DNA from: DATMER01 sp036266195
Lineage (GTDB): Bacteria > Acidobacteriota > Thermoanaerobaculia > Multivoradales > UBA5704
Assembly (NCBI GenBank): GCA_036266195.1
Contig: DATANP010000091.1
Coordinates: 1 to 6,921 of the forward strand
Reading direction: 5' to 3'
DNA: 6,921 nucleotides
Positions 1 through 6,745 of the stretch are shown in pieces. A model generated the notes under the pieces. That model saw nothing but the letters and a program-made list of their open reading frames with translations. It was not told the DNA's origin and made no database searches. How positions within the stretch are numbered: position 1 is the stretch's first letter; each line of letters begins with the position of its first letter. The position numbers were made by a program, and so were the translations under genes.

Positions 1-365
1 GCCTCGACCGCGACGATGCGCTCGGGCTCGTCGCCCTCCTGGAGGTTGCGGCTCCCGACCTGGTAGGCCGCGAGCTGCTCGAAGCCGGTGCCCTGCGCCA
101 CCCAGTCCTCGTAGTTGGGGACGGAGACCGAGCCCTGGCCGCGCTCGCCCAGCTTCTCGTAGACCCGGACGAGCCGGTCCGGCTCGGCGTAGGGCAGCGG
201 ACGCAGCAGGATGGTGTTGATGACGCTGAAGATGGCGGCGTTGGCGCCGATTCCGAGGGCGAGGCAGAGCACCGCCACGCCCGAAAATGCGGGTGAACGG
301 AGAAGAGAGCGCAGGCCCAGGCGCAGGTCGCGCCAGGCGTCGTCGATCCAATGTGTCTGGCTCAT
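1..365 (-). CDS. MacB/FtsX-like permease of the ADOP type, N-terminal fragment
   Basis: Reading leftward from the ATG at 365-363 gives 121 codons before the window edge. The protein starts MSQTHWIDDAWRDLRLGLRS. One hydrophobic helix follows at about residues 27-54, containing LALGIGANAAIFSVINTILL, and then the motif RPLPYAEPDRLVRV at 55-68. The helix plus the 'LRPLPY..PDRLV' signature is characteristic of MacB-like periplasmic-core permeases of the acidobacterial duplicated orphan permease family. Those are inner-membrane proteins of roughly 800 residues with two FtsX cores and no linked ATPase gene. Residues 69-121 would begin the periplasmic domain. This copy lacks the extra N-terminal segment that some family members carry before the first helix. 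An AAGGAGG ribosome site lies 4 nt upstream of the ATG, which supports the start. It is codirectional with the VWA genes, 102 bp downstream of the last one. It may be read through or have its own promoter. Its substrate is unknown. Confidence 0.9.
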   Translation of the reverse strand, partial: MSQTHWIDDAWRDLRLGLRSLLRSPAFSGVAVLCLALGIGANAAIFSVINTILLRPLPYAEPDRLVRVYEKLGERGQGSVSVPNYEDWVAQGTGFEQLAAYQVGSRNLQEGDEPERIVAVE

Positions 366-368
366 GAT

Positions 369-376
369 CCCTCCTT
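369..376 (-). promoter_or_regulatory. Ribosome binding site of the permease gene
   Basis: On the minus strand this reads AAGGAGGG, ending 3 nt before the ATG at 365. It is a near-perfect Shine-Dalgarno sequence and fixes the permease start. Confidence 0.75.
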
Positions 377-404
377 CTGACTCCAGGAGTGGTTACGAGC
401 CTTT

Positions 405-422
405 CTTGAAACGGGTTTCAAG
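405..422. promoter_or_regulatory. Perfect 8-bp palindrome upstream of the permease, candidate operator
   Basis: CTTGAAAC and GTTTCAAG are perfect inverted arms separated by two bases. The element lies 40 bp upstream of the permease ATG and is clearly A+T-richer than its surroundings. Symmetry with a 2-bp centre and a TGAAAC half-site resembles operators bound by dimeric helix-turn-helix repressors; LacI-family sites often have a TGAAAC-type half. On the plus strand the stem can be lengthened with G-U pairs. It could instead be one half of a tandem hairpin terminator after the third VWA gene. No regulator gene is present in the window to decide between these. Confidence 0.5.
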
Positions 423-453
423 GAGGGACTCAAGGACGGACCCCGAGTCCCTC
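423..453 (-). terminator. 9-bp inverted repeat after the third VWA gene, possible hairpin terminator
   Basis: GAGGGACTC and GAGTCCCTC form a perfect 9-bp stem around a 13-nt loop, beginning 14 nt past the TGA stop at 470-468. Position just downstream of the last VWA gene fits a transcription terminator or a 3'-end stabilising hairpin. No run of U follows on the minus strand; the next bases are the palindrome CTTGAAAC. A classic intrinsic terminator is therefore not established, and a leader or attenuator hairpin for the permease remains possible. Confidence 0.4.
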
Positions 454-467
454 TGGAGGCCTGCCTC

Positions 468-2672
468 TCAGCTCCGTTCGGCCGGCGGCTGGCCGGAGAC
501 CACGAAGTGGGTGGTGGCGGTGCCGGCCCGGCCCGAGGCGTCGGTGACGGTCACCTTGAGGAGGTACTCGCCCGGCTTGAGAGCGGCGGGCTTGAAGGTC
601 AGCTCCAGGTGCTCCGCTCCGCCCGCGTCGGTCGCGCGGCCGACCAGGGTGAGGGCTCCGCGCTCGGCAGGCTGGCCGTCGGCGGTCTGGACCTCGGAGC
701 GCACCTGGAGGTCGCCTTCCTGGAGGTTATAGCCGAGCAGGGAGAAGCGCGCCTCCTCGCCTTCGTCCAGCACCGGCGTGGCGGCGGGCAGGAAGGGCCG
801 GTCGCCGAGGCGGAAGGGGAGGGGCACGTCGCGCCGGTCCGGCCGCGGCGCCTCGCGGGTCAGCAGCCACTGGCCCTGAGGCTCGGGGAAGAACGGCGGC
901 AGCAGCACCGGCCCGGCCTGCTTCATCTCGGGCACCTCGATCGGCACTACCTTGAGGCCGTACTCGCCGGTCCTGCCGTTGCGCACCAGCACGCGCGCCT
1001 TGTAGCTGCCCGGCGGCAGCTCCAGGTGGCCGTAGAACTTGAGACCGCCCTGACGCAGCGTCGGCTCCACCTTGCCGAGGTCGAGGACGAGCGTCTGGGC
1101 GATGTAGTCGCGCACCGAGCCCTTGGCGTCCATGGCATAGATGTAGATCTCGGTCGGCAGGTCCGGGCCCTGCTGGTTCTGGAGCAGGCCGGCGCCTTCG
1201 ATCTCGACCACCAGCGGCACGTCGGCCTGGCCCTCTTCGACCGAGGGCATGGGCGCGGTGATCATGGAGGCGCGGACCGCGCCGCCCTCCTCGCCGACCA
1301 GGACCTGGCCCGCGGTGGCGAGCATCTTCTCGTAGCGGCTGCGCTGGGCGAACGGACGCGGCGCGAACCAGCCCGGCCGGTGGACGACCCGGGCGCCGCG
1401 CGGCGCGCCCTTGAGCTCGACGCGCAGCGGGTGGTACATGCCGTCCGGCGCCGCTTCCGGCTGGATGGCGAGCACGTAGGTGACGCCGGTGCGTTCCAGC
1501 ATCTTGCCCATGGCCGCGGACAGGTCGTTGAAGTTCTCGTAGAGGTCGCCGCCGGTGTCGCGCGCCATCTGGAACAGGCTGTCGCGGCCCCCCTTGTGCT
1601 CGACGCCGAGGTCGCCGCCTCCGCCGGCGGCGATGCGCAGGCCGCCGATGTCCACGGCCTGGATCACGCAGTCGGCGCGGCGGAACTCCTGGAGCATGGC
1701 GTCGATCTCGTTGACGGCCGTGGTGTCTCCGAAGCGCTCCTGCGAGCTGATCTTGTAGGAGTCGCCGGTTTCCGCGTTCTTCCGGTCCTCGTCCACCTGC
1801 GCCTTCTCGGTGGTGCCGAGGAGGAGGGAGCTGTCGTAGCCCTCCGAGAGGTAGACCACGTACTTGCGGCCGTCGACGCTGCGCATCAGCTTGGCGAGGT
1901 CGGTGAAGGAGCGGGCGAGCGCCGTGATCTTGTCCTTCTGGACCTCCAGGTTGGCGCGCTCGGACTCGCGGGCGAAGGACTCAAGGCGGTCGACCATGCG
2001 GTCGGCGAGCTCGTCCCTGCGGCCTCCTTGCGCCTCCTCCCGCGACTCGGCGCCGGGCCGGTTGGCGGCCATCTTCCCCCGCATGCTGACGTCCCGGGTG
2101 AGGTTGACGCCGCCCTGCAGGTCGGCAACCACGAGCTTGAGCGGGTCGGGCGTGCGGTCGATCAGCTCGGGCAGGCCGAGGGTCGCGATGGCTGCGCGCG
2201 CCTGGACCAGGTCCGGGGTGAAGCCGAGGACCAGCTCGGGTCCGCGCGACGCGGTGTAGGTGGCCACGGCCACGAGGTCGGAGGGATGCAACTCGTCGAG
2301 CAGGCCGGTGGCCGCCTCGCGCGCCTTGACGATCGACCTGGGCTCCGAGAAGGAGAGGTCGAACAGGAGGAGGAAGTGGCGGCGTGCCGGGGCCGGGACC
2401 TCGGCGGCCTTCTCGCCGGAGAGGGCGTAGAGGTCGACCATCTCGAAGCCGGTGACCGGCTCCTTCTGCTTGTCCTGGTAGACGACGAAGTTGTCGGCGG
2501 TCAGGCCGCGCACCGGCTTGCCGTCGAGCACGACCTGGACCGGCACCTCGACCGCGATCACCTCGGTGGTCTCGGTGAACGTCTGGTCGCGCTTCGGCTC
2601 CGCGGCGAGCACCAGCGCGGGGATCAGGGCCATCACCAAGCACCCGGCGAGCTGTCTCCAACCTGCTCTCAT
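468..2672 (-). CDS. Secreted VWA-domain protein, acidobacterial VWFA-related family (third paralogue, full length)
   Basis: The product is 734 aa. Residues 1-24 form a signal peptide (basic MRAGWRQ, hydrophobic core, cleavage near VLAA), so it is probably exported. Residues 33-81 are a beta-rich module with DGKPVRGLTADNFVVYQ. The VWA domain starts at about 97 and carries the MIDAS motif DLSFS (105-109). A charged insertion at about 185-248 is followed by SFTDLA with the expected MIDAS threonine T257. At 275-278 LSEG stands where an aspartate (SDG/TDG) is usual. DTGGDLYENFNDL (372-384) and RPGWFAPRPFA (432-442) close the domain. A beta-rich module at about 455-585 contains EIYIYAMD and GHLELPPG, and an Ig-like module occupies about 620-730. 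C335 is the only cysteine outside the signal peptide. The start is supported by AAGGAG 5 nt upstream. Such domains usually bind protein ligands through a metal ion; the partner here is unknown. Family assignment is from motif recognition. Confidence 0.93.
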   Translation of the reverse strand: MRAGWRQLAGCLVMALIPALVLAAEPKRDQTFTETTEVIAVEVPVQVVLDGKPVRGLTADNFVVYQDKQKEPVTGFEMVDLYALSGEKAAEVPAPARRHFLLLFDLSFSEPRSIVKAREAATGLLDELHPSDLVAVATYTASRGPELVLGFTPDLVQARAAIATLGLPELIDRTPDPLKLVVADLQGGVNLTRDVSMRGKMAANRPGAESREEAQGGRRDELADRMVDRLESFARESERANLEVQKDKITALARSFTDLAKLMRSVDGRKYVVYLSEGYDSSLLLGTTEKAQVDEDRKNAETGDSYKISSQERFGDTTAVNEIDAMLQEFRRADCVIQAVDIGGLRIAAGGGGDLGVEHKGGRDSLFQMARDTGGDLYENFNDLSAAMGKMLERTGVTYVLAIQPEAAPDGMYHPLRVELKGAPRGARVVHRPGWFAPRPFAQRSRYEKMLATAGQVLVGEEGGAVRASMITAPMPSVEEGQADVPLVVEIEGAGLLQNQQGPDLPTEIYIYAMDAKGSVRDYIAQTLVLDLGKVEPTLRQGGLKFYGHLELPPGSYKARVLVRNGRTGEYGLKVVPIEVPEMKQAGPVLLPPFFPEPQGQWLLTREAPRPDRRDVPLPFRLGDRPFLPAATPVLDEGEEARFSLLGYNLQEGDLQVRSEVQTADGQPAERGALTLVGRATDAGGAEHLELTFKPAALKPGEYLLKVTVTDASGRAGTATTHFVVSGQPPAERS

Positions 2673-2677
2673 CAGTT

Positions 2678-2683
2678 CTCCTT
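2678..2683 (-). promoter_or_regulatory. Ribosome binding site of the third VWA gene
   Basis: The minus strand reads AAGGAG, 5 nt before the ATG at 2672. It favours that ATG over the in-frame methionine at residue 14, which would cut the signal peptide short. Confidence 0.7.
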
Positions 2684-2707
2684 TCGCCCTCGCCTCAGCC
2701 TCCGGAA

Positions 2708-2725
2708 ATCAGATCAGCAAATCAG
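2708..2725. repeat. Three ATCAG copies at the truncated end of the second VWA gene
   Basis: ATCAG occurs at 2708-2712, 2713-2717 and 2721-2725, in an A+T-rich patch inside otherwise very GC-rich DNA. The last copy contains the complement of the TGA stop codon of the second VWA gene. The patch lies exactly where that gene loses the C-terminal module kept by its two paralogues. It may mark an old deletion junction formed at short direct repeats; this is inference. Confidence 0.4.
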
Positions 2726-4542
2726 GGGAACGAAATCTCGCGCCGGCCGGGCCGCGGCGCTTCGCGCACCACGAGCCAGGAGCCTTCGGCCTGGGGACGG
2801 AACACCGCCGGCAGGTCGGCCGTGGCGGTGGACGGCACCTGCAGCGGAACCACCTTGAGCCCGTGCAGCCCGGTCCGGCCGTTGCGCACCAGCACGCGCG
2901 CCGTATAGGTGCCGGGCGGCAGCTCCAGGTGGCCGTAGAAGCGCAGGCCGGATTCCAGCAGGCGCGTCTCCAGCTTGAACAGGTCGAGCGACAGGGTCTG
3001 CGCCACGAAGTCGCGCACCCGGCCCTTGGAATCCATGGCATAGATGTAGATCTCGACCGGCACGTCCTCTCCCTCGTTGAGATGGAGGAGGGAGGGGCCG
3101 TCAATCTCGATCCGGGTCAGCACGTCGGCCGTGGCGCCGCCGTTGGACACCGGGGCGGCCAGGGCGGACACGCGCACGGTGCCGCCCTCCTCGCCGAGCA
3201 GGACGTCGCCCGCGGTCGCCAGCATCTTCTCGTAGCGGCTGCGCTGAGCGAACGGCCGCGGCGCGTAGTAGCCCGGCCGGTGGACGACCCGGGCGCCGCG
3301 CGGGCCGTGCTTCAGCTCCACGCGCAGGTCGTGATAGGTGCCGTCGGGCGCCACCGGCGGCTGGATGGTGAGCACATAGGTGACGCCGGTGCGCTCCAGC
3401 ATCTTGCCCATGGCGGCGCCGAGGTCGTTGAAGTTTTCGTACAAGTCGCCGCCGGTGTCGCGGGCCATCTGGAACAGGCTCTCCCGCCCGTTCTTCCGTT
3501 CATAGCCCAGGCCGCCGGAGCTGCCCTGGGTGGCGCGCAGGCCGCCGATGTCCACGGCCTGGACGACGCAGTCGGCGCGGCGCAGCTCCTGGAGCATGGC
3601 GTCCACCTGGGCGGCGGCGGCCGCGCTGCCGAACCGCGCCTCGCTGTCGACCTTCCAGATCTCGCCCTCGTTCGTCGCCTCCCGGTGATCCTTCTGGACG
3701 TTGGCGTCGGTGCTGCCCGTCAGGATCGAGCTGTCATAGCCCTCCGAGAGATAAACCACGTGCTTGCGCCCGCTCACGCTGCGCATCAGCCGGGCCAGGT
3801 CGGTGAAGGAGCGGGTGAGGGCCGTGACCTTGTCCTTGTCCGCCTCCAGAGACGCCCGCTGGGAGTCCACGAGGTACCCTTCGAGCCGGTCGAGCAGCAT
3901 CTCCTGGTTCCCAGCCCGGAACTGGGCGCCTTTCTCCGCGGATCCCGCATCGGTGCCGCCGCTCGCCTGCGCCATGTCCTGGCGGAGCGATTCGACCACG
4001 ATCCGTAGCGGGTCGGTCTGATTGCGATCGACCAGCTCGGGCAGGCCGAGCGTGTCGACAGCGGCGCGGGCCTGCTCCCGGTCGGGGGTGAAGCCGAGGA
4101 CCAGCTCGGGGCCGCGCGAAGCGGCGTAGGTGGCGACCGCCACCAGGTCGGACGGATGCAGGTCGGCCATCAGGTCCTTGGCAGCCTGCCGCGCCTGCAC
4201 GATCGCCTTGGGCTCGGAGAAGGAGAGGTCGAAGAGGAACAGGAAATGGCGGCGGGCCGGAGCCGGCACGTCCGCCGGGGCCGCTGCCGGGGCGGACGGC
4301 GCGCCGTAGAGATCGACCACGTCGAAGCCGGTGATCTCCTGCTTCGACTTCTCCTGGTAGACCACGAAGTCCTCGGCCTTGAGACCGCGGACCGGCTTGC
4401 CGTCGAGCATCACCTGGACCGGGATCTCGACGGCGGTGACCTCGGTGATGTCCGTGTACGCCGGCGTCGGCGGCGCCGGGGCGGCGGCAGCCAGGCAGAG
4501 GCCGGCGATACTGGCGGCAAGCAGCGTTCGTACTCGTTTCAT
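2722..4542 (-). CDS. Secreted VWA-domain protein, acidobacterial VWFA-related family (second paralogue, lacks C-terminal module)
   Basis: The product is 606 aa. It has a signal peptide (MKRVRTLLAASIAGLCLAAA, cleavage in the following Ala/Pro stretch) and the beta module DGKPVRGLKAEDFVVYQ (47-63). An intact MIDAS motif DLSFS lies at 105-109, with SFTDLA (T247) and LSEG at 265-268. The VWA domain has a charged insertion at about 185-238. DTGGDLYENFNDL, RPGYYAPRPFA, EIYIYAMD (497-504) and GHLELPPG follow in the same order as in the third paralogue, to which it is the closer relative. It ends REAPRPGRREISFP. The other two proteins continue for about 115 residues beyond this point with an Ig-like module. 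The 49 bases to the next ATG hold no remnant of that module, so this looks like a clean loss and not a frameshift. C325 is the only cysteine outside the signal peptide. AGGAGG lies 8 nt before the ATG and overlaps the stop codon of the preceding gene, suggesting coupled translation. It could still be functional, since the VWA part is complete. Confidence 0.92.
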   Translation of the reverse strand: MKRVRTLLAASIAGLCLAAAAPAPPTPAYTDITEVTAVEIPVQVMLDGKPVRGLKAEDFVVYQEKSKQEITGFDVVDLYGAPSAPAAAPADVPAPARRHFLFLFDLSFSEPKAIVQARQAAKDLMADLHPSDLVAVATYAASRGPELVLGFTPDREQARAAVDTLGLPELVDRNQTDPLRIVVESLRQDMAQASGGTDAGSAEKGAQFRAGNQEMLLDRLEGYLVDSQRASLEADKDKVTALTRSFTDLARLMRSVSGRKHVVYLSEGYDSSILTGSTDANVQKDHREATNEGEIWKVDSEARFGSAAAAAQVDAMLQELRRADCVVQAVDIGGLRATQGSSGGLGYERKNGRESLFQMARDTGGDLYENFNDLGAAMGKMLERTGVTYVLTIQPPVAPDGTYHDLRVELKHGPRGARVVHRPGYYAPRPFAQRSRYEKMLATAGDVLLGEEGGTVRVSALAAPVSNGGATADVLTRIEIDGPSLLHLNEGEDVPVEIYIYAMDSKGRVRDFVAQTLSLDLFKLETRLLESGLRFYGHLELPPGTYTARVLVRNGRTGLHGLKVVPLQVPSTATADLPAVFRPQAEGSWLVVREAPRPGRREISFP

Positions 4543-4550
4543 GATCTCTT

Positions 4551-4556
4551 CCTCCT
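4551..4556 (-). promoter_or_regulatory. Ribosome binding site of the second VWA gene, overlapping the stop of the first
   Basis: The minus strand reads TAGGAGG. The TAG stop of the first VWA gene (4557-4555) shares bases with the AGGAGG site, which sits 8 nt before the ATG at 4542. A ribosome terminating on the first gene would be positioned to restart on the second, so the two are very probably cotranscribed and translationally coupled. Confidence 0.75.
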
Positions 4557-6741
4557 AGGGGCCGCCAGGTGTGTTTCCAATGATGAACGGAGCGCTGCTG
4601 GCGCGCTCGGCTCCCTCTCCTTGAACTGTGATGCGCAGAAGATACTCGCCGGGAGCCAGAGCGGAAGGCCGGAAGGCGGCGCGCAGCCGTTCCGAGCCGT
4701 CCGGACCGCCGTCGCGCCCGAGCACCCGCAGGCCGCCGGACGCCACCTCGCGGCCGTCCGGCGTGAGCACCGCGGTGCGGATCTGGAGGTCGCCCGCCGG
4801 CAGGTGATAGCCGACCAGCGCGACCGGCGCCTCCTCGCCGGACCTGAGGACCGGCCGCGGCGCGGGCAGGTAGGAGATCGCGCCCTGGGTGAAAGGGAAC
4901 GGCACCTCCTTGCCGTCCACTGTGGCCTCGCGCGTGACCACGCCGCGGCCGGGCGGCTCGGGGAAGAGCGGCGGCAGGAGCACCGGCTTGCCCGTGCCCA
5001 TCTCCGGCACCTCCACCTTGGCCGTGCGCAGGCCGTAGGCACCGGTGCGGCCGTTGAGCGCCAGGACGCGCAGGTCGAAGCGGCCCGGCGGCAGCTCCAG
5101 ATGGCCGAGGAAGCGGAGGCCGCCCTGGCGCAGGTCGGTCTCGACGCGGGCCAGCTCCAGCGAGAGCGCCTGGGCCACGTAGCCGCGGACCCCGCCCTGC
5201 TCGTCGAAGGCGTAGATGTAGACCTCGGCCAGCAGGTCGCCCGGCCCGTTGTCCGCGAGCAGCGCCGGTCCGTCGGCCTCGACGAGCACCGGCACCCAGG
5301 CCGTCTGACCGTCTTTCGGATAGGGGGTGGCGAGCACGGCGATGGGCACGGGCCCGGGCTGATCGCCGGTGAGCAGGCGCGAGCTGGTGAGCATCTCGCG
5401 GTCCGCCTTGCCGCGCTCGGCGAACGGCCGCGGCGAGAAGTAGCCGGGGCGGTGGACCACCCGCGCGTTCTTTGCCCTCGTCGCGGCATTGCGGCGCAGC
5501 TCCACCCGCAGCGGATGGTAGGCGCCGTCGCTCGCCAGATCCTCGGGCTGGATCGTCAGCACGTAGGTGACGCCGCTGCGCTCCAGCGCCTTGCCGACGG
5601 CGGCGTTCAGGTTGTTGAAGTTCTCGTACAGGTCGCCGCCGGTGTCGCGGGCGATCTGGAACAGGCTGTCGCGTCCCCCCCGCCTGCCGCTCGGCATCGT
5701 GTCGTTCACGTTGCGCAGGCCGCTCACGTCGATCGTGCTGACCCGGCAGTCGGAGCGGCGCAGCTCCTCCAGCATGCGCTCCAGGTCGGCGGCGGCCTCG
5801 GTGCTGCCGAAGCGCTTCTCGGAATCGACCCGCCAGATGGCGCCGACCTCGCTCCCTTCGTCCTGCACCCGGTCCTGCTCCTCCCACTCCGTGGTGCCCT
5901 GGACGAGCGCGCTGTCGAAGCCCTCGGAGAAGAACAGGACCTCCTTGCGGCCGGACACGCTGCGCATCAGCCGGGCGAGCTCGGCGAAGGACTCGGCCAG
6001 GGCGTCGACCGCGTCCTTCTGGCCTTCGCGCTCCATGGCCTCCTCCTCCTGCTTGGCCCGGAACATCGGGTCCAGGAGGCCGGACATGCGGGTGCGGACC
6101 GTGGGCGTGTAGGTGTTGCCGGTCGGCCGCGGCGGCAGGATGCGGCGGGGCTCGCGCTCCTTCGGGCCTTCGCGGTCCGCGCCGCCGGTCTCGCCGAAGT
6201 CGTAGGGATCGGTCTCGACCACGATGAGCTTCAGGGGATCGGAGGCGCGGTCGATCATCTCGGGCAGGCCGAGGCTGTCGAGCGCCACGCGGATCTGGTC
6301 GCGGTCCGAGGTGAAGCCGAGGACCATGTCGATGCCGGCCGTGCGCCGGTAGGTGGCCACAGCCACCAGGTCGCTCGCATGGAGCTGGGGGAGCATCTCG
6401 ATGGCCGCCTCCCGCGCCCGCACGATGGCGGCCGGCTCGGAGAAGGCCATGTCGAAGAGCATCAGGAAGTAGCGCCGCGCCGCCGAAGGCACCTCGGCGC
6501 CCTGGGGGAGCGTCTGCAGGTCCACCGCGTCGAAGCCGACCACCGGGCGCTGTTTCCGGCCTTCGTACACCACGAAGTCGGCAGCGGTCAGGCCGCGCAC
6601 CGGCTTGCCGTCGGCGATGACCTGGACGGGGATCTGGACCGCGGTAACCCGGGTCGTATCGGTAAACGTCTGACCCGCCGCGGATAAAACGCACAACGCG
6701 GACAGGACGGCTGCCAGGCTGAGTACCCGGCTGGCTTTCAT
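4555..6741 (-). CDS. Secreted VWA-domain protein, acidobacterial VWFA-related family (first paralogue, degenerate metal site)
   Basis: The product is 728 aa. It has a signal peptide (MKASRVLSLAAVLSALCVLS, cleavage near AAG-Q at 21-24) and the beta module DGKPVRGLTAADFVVYE (44-60). The VWA domain starts at about 90. The MIDAS motif reads DMAFS (97-101), with alanine in place of the first serine. The usual threonine is also replaced: SFAELA has A253. FSEG (271-274) matches the LSEG of its paralogues. The insertion at about 175-245 is proline- and charge-rich (EREPRRILPPRPTG) and differs from the other two copies. DTGGDLYENFNNL, RPGYFSPRPFA, EVYIYAFD and GHLELPPG follow, then a complete Ig-like module at about 620-722 (ending APFIIGN). 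C332 is the only cysteine outside the signal peptide. It is the first gene of the array and the most diverged. A GGGGAGG site 4 nt upstream supports the start. It probably folds as a VWA domain but may bind without metal. Confidence 0.92.
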   Translation of the reverse strand: MKASRVLSLAAVLSALCVLSAAGQTFTDTTRVTAVQIPVQVIADGKPVRGLTAADFVVYEGRKQRPVVGFDAVDLQTLPQGAEVPSAARRYFLMLFDMAFSEPAAIVRAREAAIEMLPQLHASDLVAVATYRRTAGIDMVLGFTSDRDQIRVALDSLGLPEMIDRASDPLKLIVVETDPYDFGETGGADREGPKEREPRRILPPRPTGNTYTPTVRTRMSGLLDPMFRAKQEEEAMEREGQKDAVDALAESFAELARLMRSVSGRKEVLFFSEGFDSALVQGTTEWEEQDRVQDEGSEVGAIWRVDSEKRFGSTEAAADLERMLEELRRSDCRVSTIDVSGLRNVNDTMPSGRRGGRDSLFQIARDTGGDLYENFNNLNAAVGKALERSGVTYVLTIQPEDLASDGAYHPLRVELRRNAATRAKNARVVHRPGYFSPRPFAERGKADREMLTSSRLLTGDQPGPVPIAVLATPYPKDGQTAWVPVLVEADGPALLADNGPGDLLAEVYIYAFDEQGGVRGYVAQALSLELARVETDLRQGGLRFLGHLELPPGRFDLRVLALNGRTGAYGLRTAKVEVPEMGTGKPVLLPPLFPEPPGRGVVTREATVDGKEVPFPFTQGAISYLPAPRPVLRSGEEAPVALVGYHLPAGDLQIRTAVLTPDGREVASGGLRVLGRDGGPDGSERLRAAFRPSALAPGEYLLRITVQGEGAERASSAPFIIGNTPGGP

Positions 6742-6745
6742 CGGA

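Larger units (their letters stand above)
468..6741 (-). other. Probable operon of three tandem VWA paralogues
   Basis: Three homologous genes lie head to tail on one strand with gaps of 12 and 49 bp and no terminator-like hairpin seen between them. All keep the same order of motifs. The second and third are closer to each other in protein and DNA: for example, 1370-1403 and 3270-3303 are identical over 34 bases. The first is more distant. This suggests an older duplication that gave the first gene and a later one that split the second and third. Cotranscription is inferred from spacing. Confidence 0.75.

Noticed and set aside
2629..2672. LAGC lipobox-like motif near the N-terminus of the third VWA protein
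   Set aside because: The cysteine is at residue 11, before the hydrophobic core (MRAGWRQLAGC), so there is no h-region ahead of it. A type I signal peptide fits better.
507..2858. Long open frame on the plus strand (783 codons)
   Set aside because: It runs antisense to the third VWA gene, is rich in H, V, L, G and R without recognisable motifs, and has no ribosome site. Its length is explained by the GC-rich coding strand opposite.
2722..4542. Second VWA gene as a pseudogene
   Set aside because: It has a good ribosome site, a signal peptide, an intact MIDAS and no internal stop or frameshift. Only the last module is missing.
5675..5681. Seven-C run in the first VWA gene as a phase-variation tract
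   Set aside because: The matching site in the third gene has six Cs and encodes the same conserved GGRDS segment. The run is explained by Arg/Gly codons in GC-rich DNA and is too short to claim switching.
4156..6687. Long open frame on the plus strand (843 codons)
   Set aside because: It is antisense to the first VWA gene and part of the second, with low-complexity composition and no domain pattern. It is a shadow of the real genes.
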